From assembly GCA_946403295.1 (NCBI GenBank), contig CAMIZL010000018.1, forward strand, positions 1-41,061: 41,061 nt of DNA. Direction: 5' to 3'. Positions within the stretch are counted from its first letter, which is position 1. The number at the start of each line of letters is the position of its first letter. The stretch comes from an uncultured Clostridia bacterium (GTDB lineage Bacteria > Bacillota > Clostridia > Lachnospirales > Lachnospiraceae). Both the position numbers and the translations under genes were made by a program. Below are positions 1-7,960 of the stretch, piece by piece. The notes beneath the pieces are model-generated. The model ran no database searches, was not told the DNA's origin, and saw nothing but the letters and a program-made list of their open reading frames with translations.

Positions 1-291
1 GTGGCCGGAGGAGTTGCCGGCGGGGCCGTGGCCGGATTCGGCGCATTTTTCGACGGCTCGATGATGACTCTGGGGCTTGACGGTTATGATTACATGATCC
101 TGCTTCTCGGCATGCTCACACTGTTTGCCGTCAGCATGATACAAAGAAAAGGAAGTGTCCGCGCCCGGGTGCTCGCCGCTCCGTTTGCGTTCCGCGCAGC
201 GCTTATGATCGCACTCCTGACGGCGGTCATCATGTTTGGTGCCTACGGCCCCGGATATGACGTGGGACAGTTCATATATAACAGATTCTAG
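1..291 (+). CDS. MBOAT-family membrane O-acyltransferase, C-terminal fragment
   Basis: The gene starts before the window and only its last 96 codons are visible. The fragment carries hydrophobic segments (about residues 28-46 and 65-82) and ends in GQFIYNRF, which resembles the C-terminal aromatic tail of AlgI/DltB-type MBOAT proteins such as xFIYFQF. MBOAT proteins pass acyl groups across the membrane to polysaccharides or teichoic acids. The next gene encodes an SGNH-fold protein, and AlgI-like plus AlgX/DltD-like pairs are a classic O-acetylation arrangement, so the context supports the call. The catalytic His is not in the visible part. The family assignment is inference from the tail and the neighbour. 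Confidence 0.6.
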   Translation: MAGGVAGGAVAGFGAFFDGSMMTLGLDGYDYMILLLGMLTLFAVSMIQRKGSVRARVLAAPFAFRAALMIALLTAVIMFGAYGPGYDVGQFIYNRF

Positions 292-403
292 ATCATTTTA
301 TCCGCTGAATCCTTAAGAGAGGGATCGGCGGTGATCCACCCGGATATTCATAAGGATGCCGGGAGAAATGTGTGAAACCTGCATCAAAAGAGGAGTTACG
401 AGA

Positions 404-2041
404 ATGCTGAAAAAAACAATTTGCGTACTAAGTGTACTTTGTATCGCGATCGTCATACTTGCGGCGTTGCAGCGGCTCGTCACTCCCAAGTATTACGACG
501 GCGACATGGCTGAGGGAGGACTTATAGCCTCATATTATGACAGCGAAAAGGATCATGACGTGATCTTCCTCGGGGACTGCGAGGTTTATGAGAACTTCGA
601 CCCCGCGGTGATCGAAGAGGAAACGGGTCTTAAGACATATATCCGCGGAAGCGCGCAGCAACTTATCTGGCAGTCCTATTATCTGCTTGAGGACACGCTT
701 CGCTACGAAACGCCGAAAGCGGTTGTCTTCAATGTGCTTTCGATGAAATACGATGAACCGCAGAACGAGGCATATAACAGGCTGACCCTTGACGGCATGG
801 AGTGGTCGGGCGCGAAGATCGGGGCCATAAACGCTTCAATGACGGATGACGAATCTTTTATAACCTACGTCTTCCCGATCCTTCGTTATCACGACCGCTT
901 AAGGGACCTGGGGGAGGAGGATTTTAAATACTTCTTCGCCTCGCCCCGTATCACGACCGACGGCTCTTACCTGAGGGACGGTGTCCTTGCGGGGAACGAG
1001 CAGATAGTGGCAAAGCCGCTCGTTCAGGATGATTTCGGAGCAACCGCGTGGGAATATATGGAGAAGATGCGCCGCCTTTGCGAGGAGAACGGCATAACGC
1101 TCATCCTCATCAAGGCGCCCTCGATCTACCCCGTGTGGTATACCGAGTGGGACGGGAGGATTTCCGATTATGCCGGGGCGCACGGCCTTAACTACATAAA
1201 TCTTTATGACCGCAGAGGTTATGCCGGGATCTCGTTTGAAACCGATACTTATGACGGGGGCCTGCATCTTAACCGCACCGGCGCGCAGAAGCTTTCCCAT
1301 TATTTTGCGCCGATCCTCAGGGATGCGATCTCAGGGGATGCTCCGTGCATCGTCGATCGCAGGGATGTCGGGGATTCCGAAGGGGCAGACGGCAGGGATG
1401 TCGGGAATTCCGGGATGGCAGACGGCAGGAATGCCGGGGATTCCGGGATGGCAGACGGCAGGGATGCCGGGAATTCCGAAGGTGCAGACGGCAGGGATGT
1501 CGGGGATTCCGAAGGGGCAGACGGCAGGGATGTCGGGAATTCCGGGATGGCAGCGGGCAACGACGATGGTTCAAACGGTGAAAACGAGCCGCGGGATACG
1601 GTTTGGCCGGACGGACGCGGGCCGGAAGACGAATCGGCGGAGAAATACGCATTTATAAGCGGCGGAGTGGATCTTGTGCCCGGAATGAAATGGGACAAGG
1701 AAGCACCGATTACCGGCGAACCCATCAGTTATTTCGAGGCGAAGAGCTGTGTGTTTGAGGGAATCGACAGGATGTACACATATGCGGGGTTTGAAGTGGA
1801 CGTAAGTCCCGACGCAGACGGAGGCGAATCGGTAACCAGCATTTGGCTGCTCGACGATTCCGTGACGACCCCCGAGGGTGCGTATATCGGATGCAGCCGT
1901 GAATATGTGGAGAAGATCTACGGAGAAAGCACTTCAGCGCAGGAAAACGGATTGTCATATGAGAAGGGCGGCATTTCGCTTGAATTCGCATTCAGAGACG
2001 ATGTGGTCGTAAGCATTTGTTACGCGCTCGACGCGAGATGA
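404..2041 (+). CDS. Membrane-anchored SGNH/AlgX-like O-acetylation protein with 11-residue repeat linker
   Basis: The protein has 545 residues. The start at 404 is preferred over an in-frame ATG at 356 because AGGAG lies 8 nt upstream and the N-terminus then begins MLKKTICVLSVL, a signal-anchor helix (about residues 4-23). An SGNH-like domain follows: VIFLGDCEVYENF holds the block-I position normally occupied by GDS, and GGLHLNRTGAQKL resembles the Asp/His-x-x-His block. The nucleophile appears to be Cys or displaced, so activity is uncertain. Six copies of an 11-residue Asp/Gly/Ser-rich repeat form a linker (bases 1355-1552). After it comes a C-terminal domain of about 130 residues that I do not recognise (YFEAKSC, DDSVTTPEGAYIG). 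Pairing with the upstream MBOAT gene suggests a role in acetylating a surface polymer outside the membrane. Confidence 0.7.
   Translation: MLKKTICVLSVLCIAIVILAALQRLVTPKYYDGDMAEGGLIASYYDSEKDHDVIFLGDCEVYENFDPAVIEEETGLKTYIRGSAQQLIWQSYYLLEDTLRYETPKAVVFNVLSMKYDEPQNEAYNRLTLDGMEWSGAKIGAINASMTDDESFITYVFPILRYHDRLRDLGEEDFKYFFASPRITTDGSYLRDGVLAGNEQIVAKPLVQDDFGATAWEYMEKMRRLCEENGITLILIKAPSIYPVWYTEWDGRISDYAGAHGLNYINLYDRRGYAGISFETDTYDGGLHLNRTGAQKLSHYFAPILRDAISGDAPCIVDRRDVGDSEGADGRDVGNSGMADGRNAGDSGMADGRDAGNSEGADGRDVGDSEGADGRDVGNSGMAAGNDDGSNGENEPRDTVWPDGRGPEDESAEKYAFISGGVDLVPGMKWDKEAPITGEPISYFEAKSCVFEGIDRMYTYAGFEVDVSPDADGGESVTSIWLLDDSVTTPEGAYIGCSREYVEKIYGESTSAQENGLSYEKGGISLEFAFRDDVVVSICYALDAR
1355..1552 (+). 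repeat. 33-bp tandem repeat inside the SGNH gene, 6 copies
   Basis: Units begin at 1355 (diverged first copy), 1388, 1421, 1454, 1487 and 1520 with an exact 33-bp period. Each encodes 11 residues of the type DGRDVGNSGMA or DGRDVGDSEGA. Two alternating sub-variants (GGGATTCCGAAGGGG and GGAATTCCGGGATGG) show that copies were amplified in blocks. The period keeps the reading frame. Confidence 0.95.
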
Positions 2042-2045
2042 CACT

Positions 2046-2615
2046 TTATCCGAACAACTTCGCGGTGAGTGCCGAGAATTCCTTCCAGGGTTCGAGATCG
2101 GAAAGGTCACTTAAGGCATCCGCGAGTCCGAGATAGTACCAGCCGAGGGCTTCGCGGCTTCCGGCTTTAAAGCTTGACCAAAAGATGTCGCCCCTCACCG
2201 CATCCCGGGAAATGGCGCGCATGTTGGAAAGCTTGTCACCGAGGGCAACGATCTTGGCGTCGCGCGGGGCGGACAAGAGTCTTTTGAGGCAGTCTTCCTT
2301 ACGGATATGCCAGGAGTCATGAGCGGAAAGACCCGCATCGGAAGCGGGATAGCGGTCGGTATTGATATCGACTATTTCCGCGATACGGGAACCGAATTTG
2401 TCTTTGATCATTTCGAGAGTGATGGGTGTGTCCTCGACGACGTCGTGAAGAACGGCAGCAGCAATAAGCTCAGGATCCTCGCTGACCGAAGACACGATAA
2501 CGGCTGCCTCGAGCGGATGGAGAAGGTAGGGAATGTTCTTCCCCCGCCTTACATCTCCGGAGTGGGCGTCAGATGCGAATGCTACTGCTTTTTCAAAGAG
2601 AGAAGTATCATGCAT
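2046..2615 (-). CDS. HD-domain protein, small alarmone hydrolase (MESH1/SpoT-like)
   Basis: The protein has 189 residues. The start at 2615 has AAAGGA about 6 nt upstream on the minus strand; the longer open frame to 2903 runs through intergenic repeats and is rejected. Motifs match the hydrolase half of RelA/SpoT proteins: RRGKNIPYLLHPLEAA with the first metal His, AAAVLHDVVEDT with the HD pair, and ALGDKLSNM with the last metal Asp. No synthetase or TGS domain is present, so this is a free-standing hydrolase-type protein, expected to remove the 3' pyrophosphate from (p)ppGpp using Mn2+. The family link is strong. The actual substrate is inferred, because some relatives act on other nucleotides. 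Confidence 0.8.
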   Translation of the reverse strand: MHDTSLFEKAVAFASDAHSGDVRRGKNIPYLLHPLEAAVIVSSVSEDPELIAAAVLHDVVEDTPITLEMIKDKFGSRIAEIVDINTDRYPASDAGLSAHDSWHIRKEDCLKRLLSAPRDAKIVALGDKLSNMRAISRDAVRGDIFWSSFKAGSREALGWYYLGLADALSDLSDLEPWKEFSALTAKLFG

Positions 2616-2710
2616 AAGAAGTCCTTTCGTTACGTTGTGAAAGTTGCGTTTAATTAGTTTTATCACGATGAGATAAAAATTGCAATGCCGACCCGGGGCA
2701 CTGCGGAAAA

Positions 2711-2830
2711 ATGAAAGTGTTCGGTCCGCGTGAAAACCGGACACGGGAAAATAAAAGCGTTCGATCCGCGTGAAAACCGGGCACGGGAAAATGAAAGTGT
2801 TCGATCCGCGTGGAAACCGGGCACGGGAAA
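2711..2830 (+). repeat. 40-bp intergenic tandem repeat, 3 copies
   Basis: Units at 2711, 2751 and 2791 share AAAGTGTTCGATCCGCGTG followed by AAACCGGGCACGGGAAAA, with only a few substitutions. The array fills the gap between the divergent alarmone hydrolase and transglutaminase-like genes and ends 18 nt before the ATG at 2849, just before the ribosome binding site. Confidence 0.95.
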
Positions 2831-2848
2831 AAGAAAGAAGGTTACGAT

Positions 2849-4033
2849 ATGTCTGAAAACACAAAAAAGGCACCGATACTCGATGCGGATATAGAATGCA
2901 CATTTACTCTCAGGATCAGGGACGACGTGTTCAAACCGGGCCGCGTGAGGGTTCATCTTCCGGCGCCCGTAAACGCGGACTGGCTGTATATGGGCCAGGT
3001 TCTCGCTTCCTCGCCCGCTTTCCGCATGATCAGCATCGAAGATCATCCGCAGCGTTCGGTGTGGTTTGATGAAGTTCTTGACGAGAATGTGGATTTTACT
3101 GTCACATATGCGTTCGAGAGCGCGCCCAAAACGGTGACTCCCGATATCGAAGCCATCAACGCGGCAGAGCAGCCGGGCAGGGCGATCGACCCCGCGATGA
3201 TAAAGAAATACGAAGAAGGCAGCCACTGCGACTGCACCTCATACACCGGTCCGTTTTCGGACAGAGTAACGGTTATGGACCTCGTGTCGGAATCTGGCAT
3301 CAAGGTGCCGAAGCCCGGTGAGGCGGCGAAAATACTCGGAACAAGCGTCGAAGAGATCGAAAGCGCGGGGCCGGGAAATCTTATAAAGAAAATATTTGAT
3401 CTCTGCGCGACCGGCAACCCGGGAACGGTGAGCTTTGCGGATGCTTCGGGATCATACGAATCACGCAACGCCTTGCTCGTAGCGCTTATGAGGTCTTGCG
3501 GGATACCTGCACGCTGGCAAGGCGGATTTAAGATCGTTGGTGCGCCGGCCGGCGAGAGCGCGACATCCGGCGATGGTGCGGCGTCCGGCGAGGGTGTGAC
3601 ATCCGGCGAGGATGCGGCGTCCGGCGATGGTGCGCCGGCCGGCGAGGGTGTGACACACGGCGAGGGTGTGGCGTCCGGCGAGAGTGTGACATCCGGCGAG
3701 GGTGTGGCGTCCGGCGAGGGTGCGCCGGTTGCGAGCGTTGTCCCTTCGGACTGGGCGATCGTGAATGCGGCGCCCTACGGATGGATCTATGTCGATGCGC
3801 AGGCAGCCTTTGAGGCACGCGAAGAGGGTGACGAAGAACTTGCAAAGTTTTATTTCGGAGGGATCGATGCTCTCAGGATCCCGACCGCGTCGAAGATAGG
3901 AGCCGGGCTTTATCCGGCGAGGGACTATAAGCGTGCGGACGAAAAATATAATCGTTACGGCGAGGTTGAGTTTGAAGAGAGGGGACTTGAGGCAGGAGAA
4001 TTTACGACTTCGATAACTTCAAGTATCGTTTGA
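2849..4033 (+). CDS. Transglutaminase-like fold protein, apparently without catalytic Cys and His
   Basis: The protein has 394 residues. The start at 2849 (MSENTKKAP) has AGAAGG about 8 nt upstream; an upstream ATG at 2810 lies in repeats. The N-terminal part (about 10-100) looks like the beta domain preceding many bacterial transglutaminase-like domains. The core contains ALLVALMRSCGIPARWQGGF and SDWAIVNAAPYGWIYVDAQ, which match the usual 'll.alcR..GIpAR...G' and 'H.W.e.y..gW...D' blocks. The segment before the first block reads ASGSYESRN rather than GdCxdha, and the His position appears to be Asp or Ser. I therefore infer loss of the Cys-His pair. Ten 6-residue SGEGVA-type repeats are inserted between the two blocks. 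No signal peptide is seen. It may be a binding or structural relative rather than an enzyme. Confidence 0.65.
   Translation: MSENTKKAPILDADIECTFTLRIRDDVFKPGRVRVHLPAPVNADWLYMGQVLASSPAFRMISIEDHPQRSVWFDEVLDENVDFTVTYAFESAPKTVTPDIEAINAAEQPGRAIDPAMIKKYEEGSHCDCTSYTGPFSDRVTVMDLVSESGIKVPKPGEAAKILGTSVEEIESAGPGNLIKKIFDLCATGNPGTVSFADASGSYESRNALLVALMRSCGIPARWQGGFKIVGAPAGESATSGDGAASGEGVTSGEDAASGDGAPAGEGVTHGEGVASGESVTSGEGVASGEGAPVASVVPSDWAIVNAAPYGWIYVDAQAAFEAREEGDEELAKFYFGGIDALRIPTASKIGAGLYPARDYKRADEKYNRYGEVEFEERGLEAGEFTTSITSSIV
3539..3730 (+). repeat. 18-bp tandem repeat inside the transglutaminase-like gene, about 10 copies
   Basis: Units start every 18 bp from 3551 to 3713 (GGCGAGGGTGTGRCRTCC type), with a partial unit in front. 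They encode GEGVTS, GEGVAS or GDGAPA hexapeptides, which form an acidic, flexible insert between the Cys-block and His-block regions. The frame is preserved. Confidence 0.95.
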
Positions 4034-4079
4034 GTCGCTCCCGTTTCATTTGATAAATTCATGTTATCGCAAGAAAATA

Positions 4080-4108
4080 GTGACTTCGGTTGCTTTTCGT
4101 GATATAAC
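4080..4108 (+). promoter_or_regulatory. Probable promoter of the EAL gene
   Basis: GTGACT at 4080-4085, a 17-bp spacer and TATAAC at 4103-4108 resemble a housekeeping sigma promoter. It lies about 100 nt before the ATG at 4211. Confidence 0.5.
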
Positions 4109-4210
4109 ATAAGCGTGGACTAAATCGCGTTGGTCGGGTTTGGGTAAAAACTAAAAAGGGTACAGGGCGGGACGCTTTTTTCGGAAATACTAAAGGTAAT
4201 TGGAGACAGT

Positions 4211-6445
4211 ATGGACAAACGCAGAAAAAAACAATTCCGGGCTCTGAAAAAAGGACATCCGGTAGTATCAATCGGGATGTTTATTATTATGAGTTTGGCT
4301 GTGACGTTTCTCGTCGGAACGATCGCATCCCTGATAATCAGTTATATCCTCGACTCAAAACTGGGGTCGGAATACAGCGACCTTCAATACATGACACGCA
4401 TATACGAAGCAGCCGGGAAGATGCTCGACAAAGAAGATGCTTATGAACTTCTGGGCGAGGAAGGACGTGATTTCTATATCACTTCCAAAGACGGAAATAT
4501 CATTTATCAAAAAGGAGAGATTACGGCCGGTTCCGAGCCCGTAAGCGCATTCCTTTCTTACATGGCGGACGAGGACGACCTCGAAAACGATGACGATTAT
4601 ACTTCCAAAGTCATATTCAGAACCGATACAAAAGTGCCGCTTTTGACGCCGGACGGTGAAGGTCATATCGGCCTTGACGAGTTGAGTCTTTTACGGGATC
4701 TTCCCGATCTGATCGAGCATACGCCCGAAGTCGGAACGACGGGAACAGGCAATTTTATCACAAGATTACTCGACATCGAGCCCGGTGCCGTGGCAATGGT
4801 CCCGATATGGTTCGATCTTCCCCTGGGAAGCGAAGGAGACATTCTTTGCGGTAAAGCATATGTAAAGATAAACATGATAGATTTTGCATGGATAACCATG
4901 CTCTTTGCGGCGCTTTTCGTGCTTGTAGTTATCCTGTTCGTGGTCATATTCGTTAATCTCATAAGAGGCCTCGTAAGGAGAAGAGGGGCGACGAAGATAT
5001 TCTTCACCGATCTTTCGACGAGAGGAAAGAACTGGATGTGGTTCCTGCTTCGCGGCGAGACGTACCTTAAGAGCGGATTTGCCAAGAGGGACACATATGC
5101 GGTGATCAATCTTGTGTTCGTTAATTACAGAAATTATTGCGCGTGCCATTCGATCGCGGCCGGTGATGAGCTCTTGAGGAGCATCGACCAATGGATCAAC
5201 ACCAAGCTTCGCGGCAAGGAAATGTGCGCGAGGGTTACCGGCGCGGAATTCGCGATCCTTCTTAAATTTACGGATAAGCGCGCGCTTGAATCACGCTTAC
5301 GTGAGATGATCGACGGCCTTCAGAATATTGACGGCGAGCACATCTTCCACTTCCAGGCGGGCGTGGATCTTGTCGGGATCGCGCGAAATGCGAGCGGGAA
5401 GCCCGCCAAGAGACGTTATTTCGACATGGAGATCGCCTATAACAACGCATGCACGACCAGGGGAACGATGGCCGATACGGAGGATTCCGGAGTTGCGTTC
5501 TTTACGGAGAGCATGATCGAGGACCAACGCTGGGTCGATCAGGTACAGGAAAAGCAGCGTCAGGCGATCGAAAACGAGGAATTTCAGGTTTACTATCAGC
5601 CTAAATATGATCCGCAGACCGATGAACTTAAGGGTGCCGAGGCGCTCATAAGATGGATCTCTCCCGAATACGGATTTGTTCCGCCCGGAAAGATTATTCC
5701 GATCTTTGAGAAGAACGGTTTTATTACCGAGATCGACCATTATATGGTCACGCATGTTGCGAGAGACCAAAGACGCTGGCTTGACCGCGGTTTCAAGTGT
5801 GTGCCCGTTTCGGTCAACATCTCGCGTGCACACTTTATCGAGAGCGACCTTGCCGAACAGATCCGTGATATGGTCGATGCGGAAGGCACGCCTCATGAAC
5901 TTGTCGAACTGGAGCTTACGGAGAGCGCATTCTTCGATGACAAGAAAGCACTTATCGGTACGATCACAAGACTTAAGAATTACGGATTCTCCGTTTCGAT
6001 GGACGACTTCGGATCGGGCTATTCCTCCCTTAATTCATTGAAGGATATGCCGCTTGATGTCCTGAAGCTTGATGCCGAATTCTTCCGCGGCGAGGGCAGC
6101 GGAGTCCGCGGAGAGATCGTTGTCAGTGAAGCGATCCGTCTCGCCAAGAGCCTCAACATGCTCACGGTTGCGGAGGGCGTTGAGGTCAAGGAACAGGTTG
6201 ATTTCCTCGCCTCCCAGGGCTGTGATATGATCCAGGGATATTATTACGCCAAGCCCATGCCCGGCCCCGATTACGAGGAGCGCATGAAGAACAACGAGGA
6301 GAACCTGAGAAGAGCGGCCAGCAGCGTCGAAGCTTCCGAATACGCGGCACTCCTTCAGGGAATTCCCGACTACGAGCAGATTGAAGGAACTGATGTGTCG
6401 GACGCGGCGGACGTGGCGATTATTGCGCCCGGGGATGGCGAATGA
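4211..6445 (+). CDS. Membrane GGDEF(degenerate)-EAL protein, cyclic-di-GMP phosphodiesterase
   Basis: The protein has 744 residues, starting at 4211 with GGAGACAG upstream. A first membrane helix (about 20-45) and a second (about 228-252) bracket an extracytoplasmic sensor region. A GGDEF-like domain (about 285-420) has TGAEFAILL in place of the GGDEF signature, so cyclase activity is unlikely. The EAL domain (about 455-700) keeps the key elements: GAEALIRW, VNISRAHF, LELTESAFFDD, DDFGSGYSSLNSLKDM, LKLD and AEGVEVKEQ. It should therefore hydrolyse cyclic-di-GMP to pGpG. The acidic tail (about 705-744) ends in Ala/Asp-rich residues encoded by the first unit of the repeat array that follows. 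The gene is monocistronic, with its own likely promoter. Confidence 0.88.
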   Translation: MDKRRKKQFRALKKGHPVVSIGMFIIMSLAVTFLVGTIASLIISYILDSKLGSEYSDLQYMTRIYEAAGKMLDKEDAYELLGEEGRDFYITSKDGNIIYQKGEITAGSEPVSAFLSYMADEDDLENDDDYTSKVIFRTDTKVPLLTPDGEGHIGLDELSLLRDLPDLIEHTPEVGTTGTGNFITRLLDIEPGAVAMVPIWFDLPLGSEGDILCGKAYVKINMIDFAWITMLFAALFVLVVILFVVIFVNLIRGLVRRRGATKIFFTDLSTRGKNWMWFLLRGETYLKSGFAKRDTYAVINLVFVNYRNYCACHSIAAGDELLRSIDQWINTKLRGKEMCARVTGAEFAILLKFTDKRALESRLREMIDGLQNIDGEHIFHFQAGVDLVGIARNASGKPAKRRYFDMEIAYNNACTTRGTMADTEDSGVAFFTESMIEDQRWVDQVQEKQRQAIENEEFQVYYQPKYDPQTDELKGAEALIRWISPEYGFVPPGKIIPIFEKNGFITEIDHYMVTHVARDQRRWLDRGFKCVPVSVNISRAHFIESDLAEQIRDMVDAEGTPHELVELELTESAFFDDKKALIGTITRLKNYGFSVSMDDFGSGYSSLNSLKDMPLDVLKLDAEFFRGEGSGVRGEIVVSEAIRLAKSLNMLTVAEGVEVKEQVDFLASQGCDMIQGYYYAKPMPGPDYEERMKNNEENLRRAASSVEASEYAALLQGIPDYEQIEGTDVSDAADVAIIAPGDGE

Positions 6446-6630
6446 TCACGCAGACGGACGGTTGTTGCGGACGCGGCGGACTGTTGGACGTGGCGATTAT
6501 TGCACCCGGGGATGACGAATGATCGCGCAGACGGACGGTTGTTAGGGACGTGAAGTCGGAAGTTTAGGATGATCGTGCAGACGGACGGTTGTTAGGGATG
6601 CGAAGTCGGAAGTTGAGGATGATCGCGCAG
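6409..6630 (+). repeat. Nested 77-bp and 50-bp repeats copying the end of the EAL gene
   Basis: The last codons and stop of the EAL gene (6409-6445 and on to 6485) recur at 6486 with few changes: GGACGTGGCGATTATTGC, CCCGGGGAT and GAATGATC are all shared, including the TGA. A shorter 50-bp unit (GATCGCGCAGACGGACGGTT, then TTAGGGA and GAAGTCGGAAGTT) repeats at 6521, 6571 and, cut short, 6621. Confidence 0.9.
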
Positions 6631-6665
6631 AAAACAGGATGATAAACAAGAGTTTGACAAAACTC

Positions 6666-6820
6666 GGTCCTATAGAAAATAGATGCTCTCGGTGGACCAC
6701 GAAATTTTCGTGTTTTGGTCCATCGGGGGCACTGATTTCGTATAGGACCATATTTTTTGAAAATTGGAAAAAATTGGAAGAAAAAACGGTCCACGGGGAG
6801 CATGAATTTCCTATTGGACC
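6666..6820. repeat. Three 33-bp GGTCC...GGACC units, one inverted
   Basis: Units lie at 6666-6698 (inverted), 6717-6749 and 6788-6820. All are exactly 33 bp and begin with GGTCC and end with GGACC. The core reads like GGGAGCATGAATTTCCTAT in the direct copies. The inverted first unit and the second unit are separated by a spacer containing ACGAAATTTTCGT, so together they could fold into one long hairpin. No gene is seen here. Confidence 0.85.
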
Positions 6821-6828
6821 AAGAGAGA

Positions 6829-6975
6829 AGCAGAAGCCTATCAATGTTCAATCCAGGCAACAGAGAAGCTCATCAATGTTTAATCCAAGCATGAGAGAAG
6901 CCTATCAATGTTCAATCCAAGCAACAGAGAAGCCATCAATGTTCAATCCAAGCAACATTGAAGCCATCAATGTTC
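6829..6975 (+). repeat. 31-32-bp tandem repeat, 5 copies
   Basis: ATCAATGTTCAATCCA recurs at 6840, 6872, 6904, 6935 and 6966 (last copy partial), joined by AGCAACAGAGAAGCC-type sequence. The units touch each other with no unique spacers. No convincing coding potential was found. Confidence 0.92.
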
Positions 6976-6982
6976 GTAAAGA

Positions 6983-7096
6983 AATAATTGCGCAGATGGA
7001 CGGAAATGACGGGGGCGGTGAATAATTGCGCAGAGGGATGGAAATGGCGGGGGCGGTGAATAATTGCGCAGAGGGACAGCAATGGCGGGGGCGGTG
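6983..7096 (+). repeat. 38-bp tandem repeat, 3 copies
   Basis: Units begin at 6983, 7021 and 7059 (AATAATTGCGCAGAGGGA, then GAAATGGCGGGGGCGGTG). The period is exact. Confidence 0.93.
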
Positions 7097-7134
7097 ACGA
7101 TGGATGTGACTGTCGGGTCATATCATTGAATGAC

Positions 7135-7374
7135 TTGATCGTTGTCACCGTGTCGGAGATGACGATTTTTGACTAAACCCGACAATTCTACGTTTTTAGT
7201 CAAGTGTTTTCCTCGAGATTTGATCATTTTCACCGCGTCGGAGATGACGATTTTTGACTAAAACCGCAATTCCACGTGTTTTAGTCAAAAGTTTTCCTTG
7301 TGGCTTGATCATTTCCGCCGCGTCGGAGATAACGGTCCTTGACTAAAACCGCAATTCCACGTGGTTTAGATAAG
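7135..7374 (+). repeat. 85-bp tandem repeat, 3 copies, each carrying a TTGACTAAA hairpin
   Basis: Units begin at 7135, 7220 and 7305 (TTGATC, then CGTCGGAGATGACG). Each contains TTGACTAAA(AC), a short AT-rich loop with CGCAATTCCACGT, then (GT)TTTAGTCAA. This makes a 9-11-bp stem at about 7169-7204 and 7254-7288. The third copy loses the right end of the stem. The stems are not followed by T-runs, so terminators are unlikely. The rest of 7375-7554 is AT-rich and shows no convincing gene. Confidence 0.88.
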
Positions 7375-7554
7375 ATGTCTTATCTTGAACTTGAAATTTT
7401 CATTGAAAATGACATTTCAGTGTTGACTAATTTGTGTGTTTCTTTGCTTTTGGTCAAATTTGCGGCCTTTTCGATACAAATTTCTTTAATTGTCCGGATC
7501 ATCAAAAAGAATCAACAAAAAGGATATTCAAAAATTCAAAAAGAAAACTTCTCC

Positions 7555-7584
7555 TTGACAAGATAGGAAACAGGGCTGTATAAT
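7555..7584 (+). promoter_or_regulatory. Strong promoter of the tRNA-Val/tRNA-Met unit
   Basis: TTGACA at 7555-7560, an 18-bp spacer and TATAAT at 7579-7584 give perfect -35 and -10 hexamers. It sits about 150 nt before the first tRNA. Confidence 0.85.
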
Positions 7585-7700
7585 CTGTTTGTTGCGCGGA
7601 AAGCGAAACACGAAAGATCGTGAAAGTGTGATTTTAAGTGTGTTGGCGGTGATCAAGTAATTATTCGTCGCAAGCAACCTGAATCCTTTCGTCGAGCTCA

Positions 7701-7722
7701 CAAAATTCGCAAGCGAATTTTG
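7701..7722 (+). other. Hairpin just before tRNA-Val
   Basis: CAAAATTCGC and GCGAATTTTG form a perfect 10-bp stem with a two-base loop, 10 nt before the tRNA. It may guide 5' processing of the precursor; that is inference. Confidence 0.6.
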
Positions 7723-7732
7723 GAGGTTGTAT

Positions 7733-7805
7733 GGGATCTTAGCTCAGCTGGGAGAGCATCTGCCTTACAAGCAGAGGGTCATAGGTTCGAGCCCTATAGG
7801 TCCCA
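7733..7805 (+). tRNA. tRNA-Val (anticodon TAC)
   Basis: The 73-nt cloverleaf has acceptor stem GGGATCT/AGGTCCC, discriminator A, the TTAGCTCAG D-arm, anticodon loop CTTACAA between TCTGC and GCAGA, and T-loop GGTTCGAGCCC. CCA is not encoded. It reads GUA and related Val codons. Confidence 0.95.
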
Positions 7806-7835
7806 CTTATGTGGAAGTGAATGCTTCCATTACAT

Positions 7836-7909
7836 GGCGAAGTAGCTCAGTTGGCCAGAGCACGCGGTTCATACCCGCGGTGTCGAGGGTTCGAATCCCC
7901 CCTTCGCTA
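7836..7909 (+). tRNA. tRNA-Met (anticodon CAT), elongator type
   Basis: The 74-nt cloverleaf has acceptor stem GGCGAAG/CTTCGCT with a first-pair G-U, anticodon loop TTCATAC in a CGCGG/CCGCG stem, and T-arm GGGTTCGAATCCC. The CAT anticodon could also be a lysidine-modified Ile tRNA. The overall shape is closer to elongator Met. It is 30 nt after tRNA-Val, in the same transcript. Confidence 0.88.
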
Positions 7910-7916
7910 CTACAGG

Positions 7917-7944
7917 ACGTCCCGAATCGGGGCGTTTTTCTTTT
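7917..7944 (+). terminator. Intrinsic terminator of the tRNA unit
   Basis: ACGTCCCG, loop AAT and CGGGGCGT form an 8-bp stem followed by TTTTTCTTTT, 8 nt after tRNA-Met. Confidence 0.85.
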
Positions 7945-7960
7945 GTAAAAAATCGGGACG

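Noticed and set aside
3461-3845. Long minus-strand frames over the 18-bp repeats of the transglutaminase-like gene (also in other coding repeats).
   Set aside because: Repeats with a period divisible by three keep all frames open. Composition is skewed (Arg/His/Ser) and no start signals are present.
6829-6975. Possible CRISPR array.
   Set aside because: Units of 31-32 bp touch each other with no unique spacers, and no cas genes are present. It is a simple tandem repeat. The same applies to the arrays at 7961, 13412 and 40884.
7339-7566. A 75-codon frame in the AT-rich stretch before the tRNA promoter.
   Set aside because: It begins inside an 85-bp repeat, has no ribosome site and overlaps the -35 box of the tRNA promoter.
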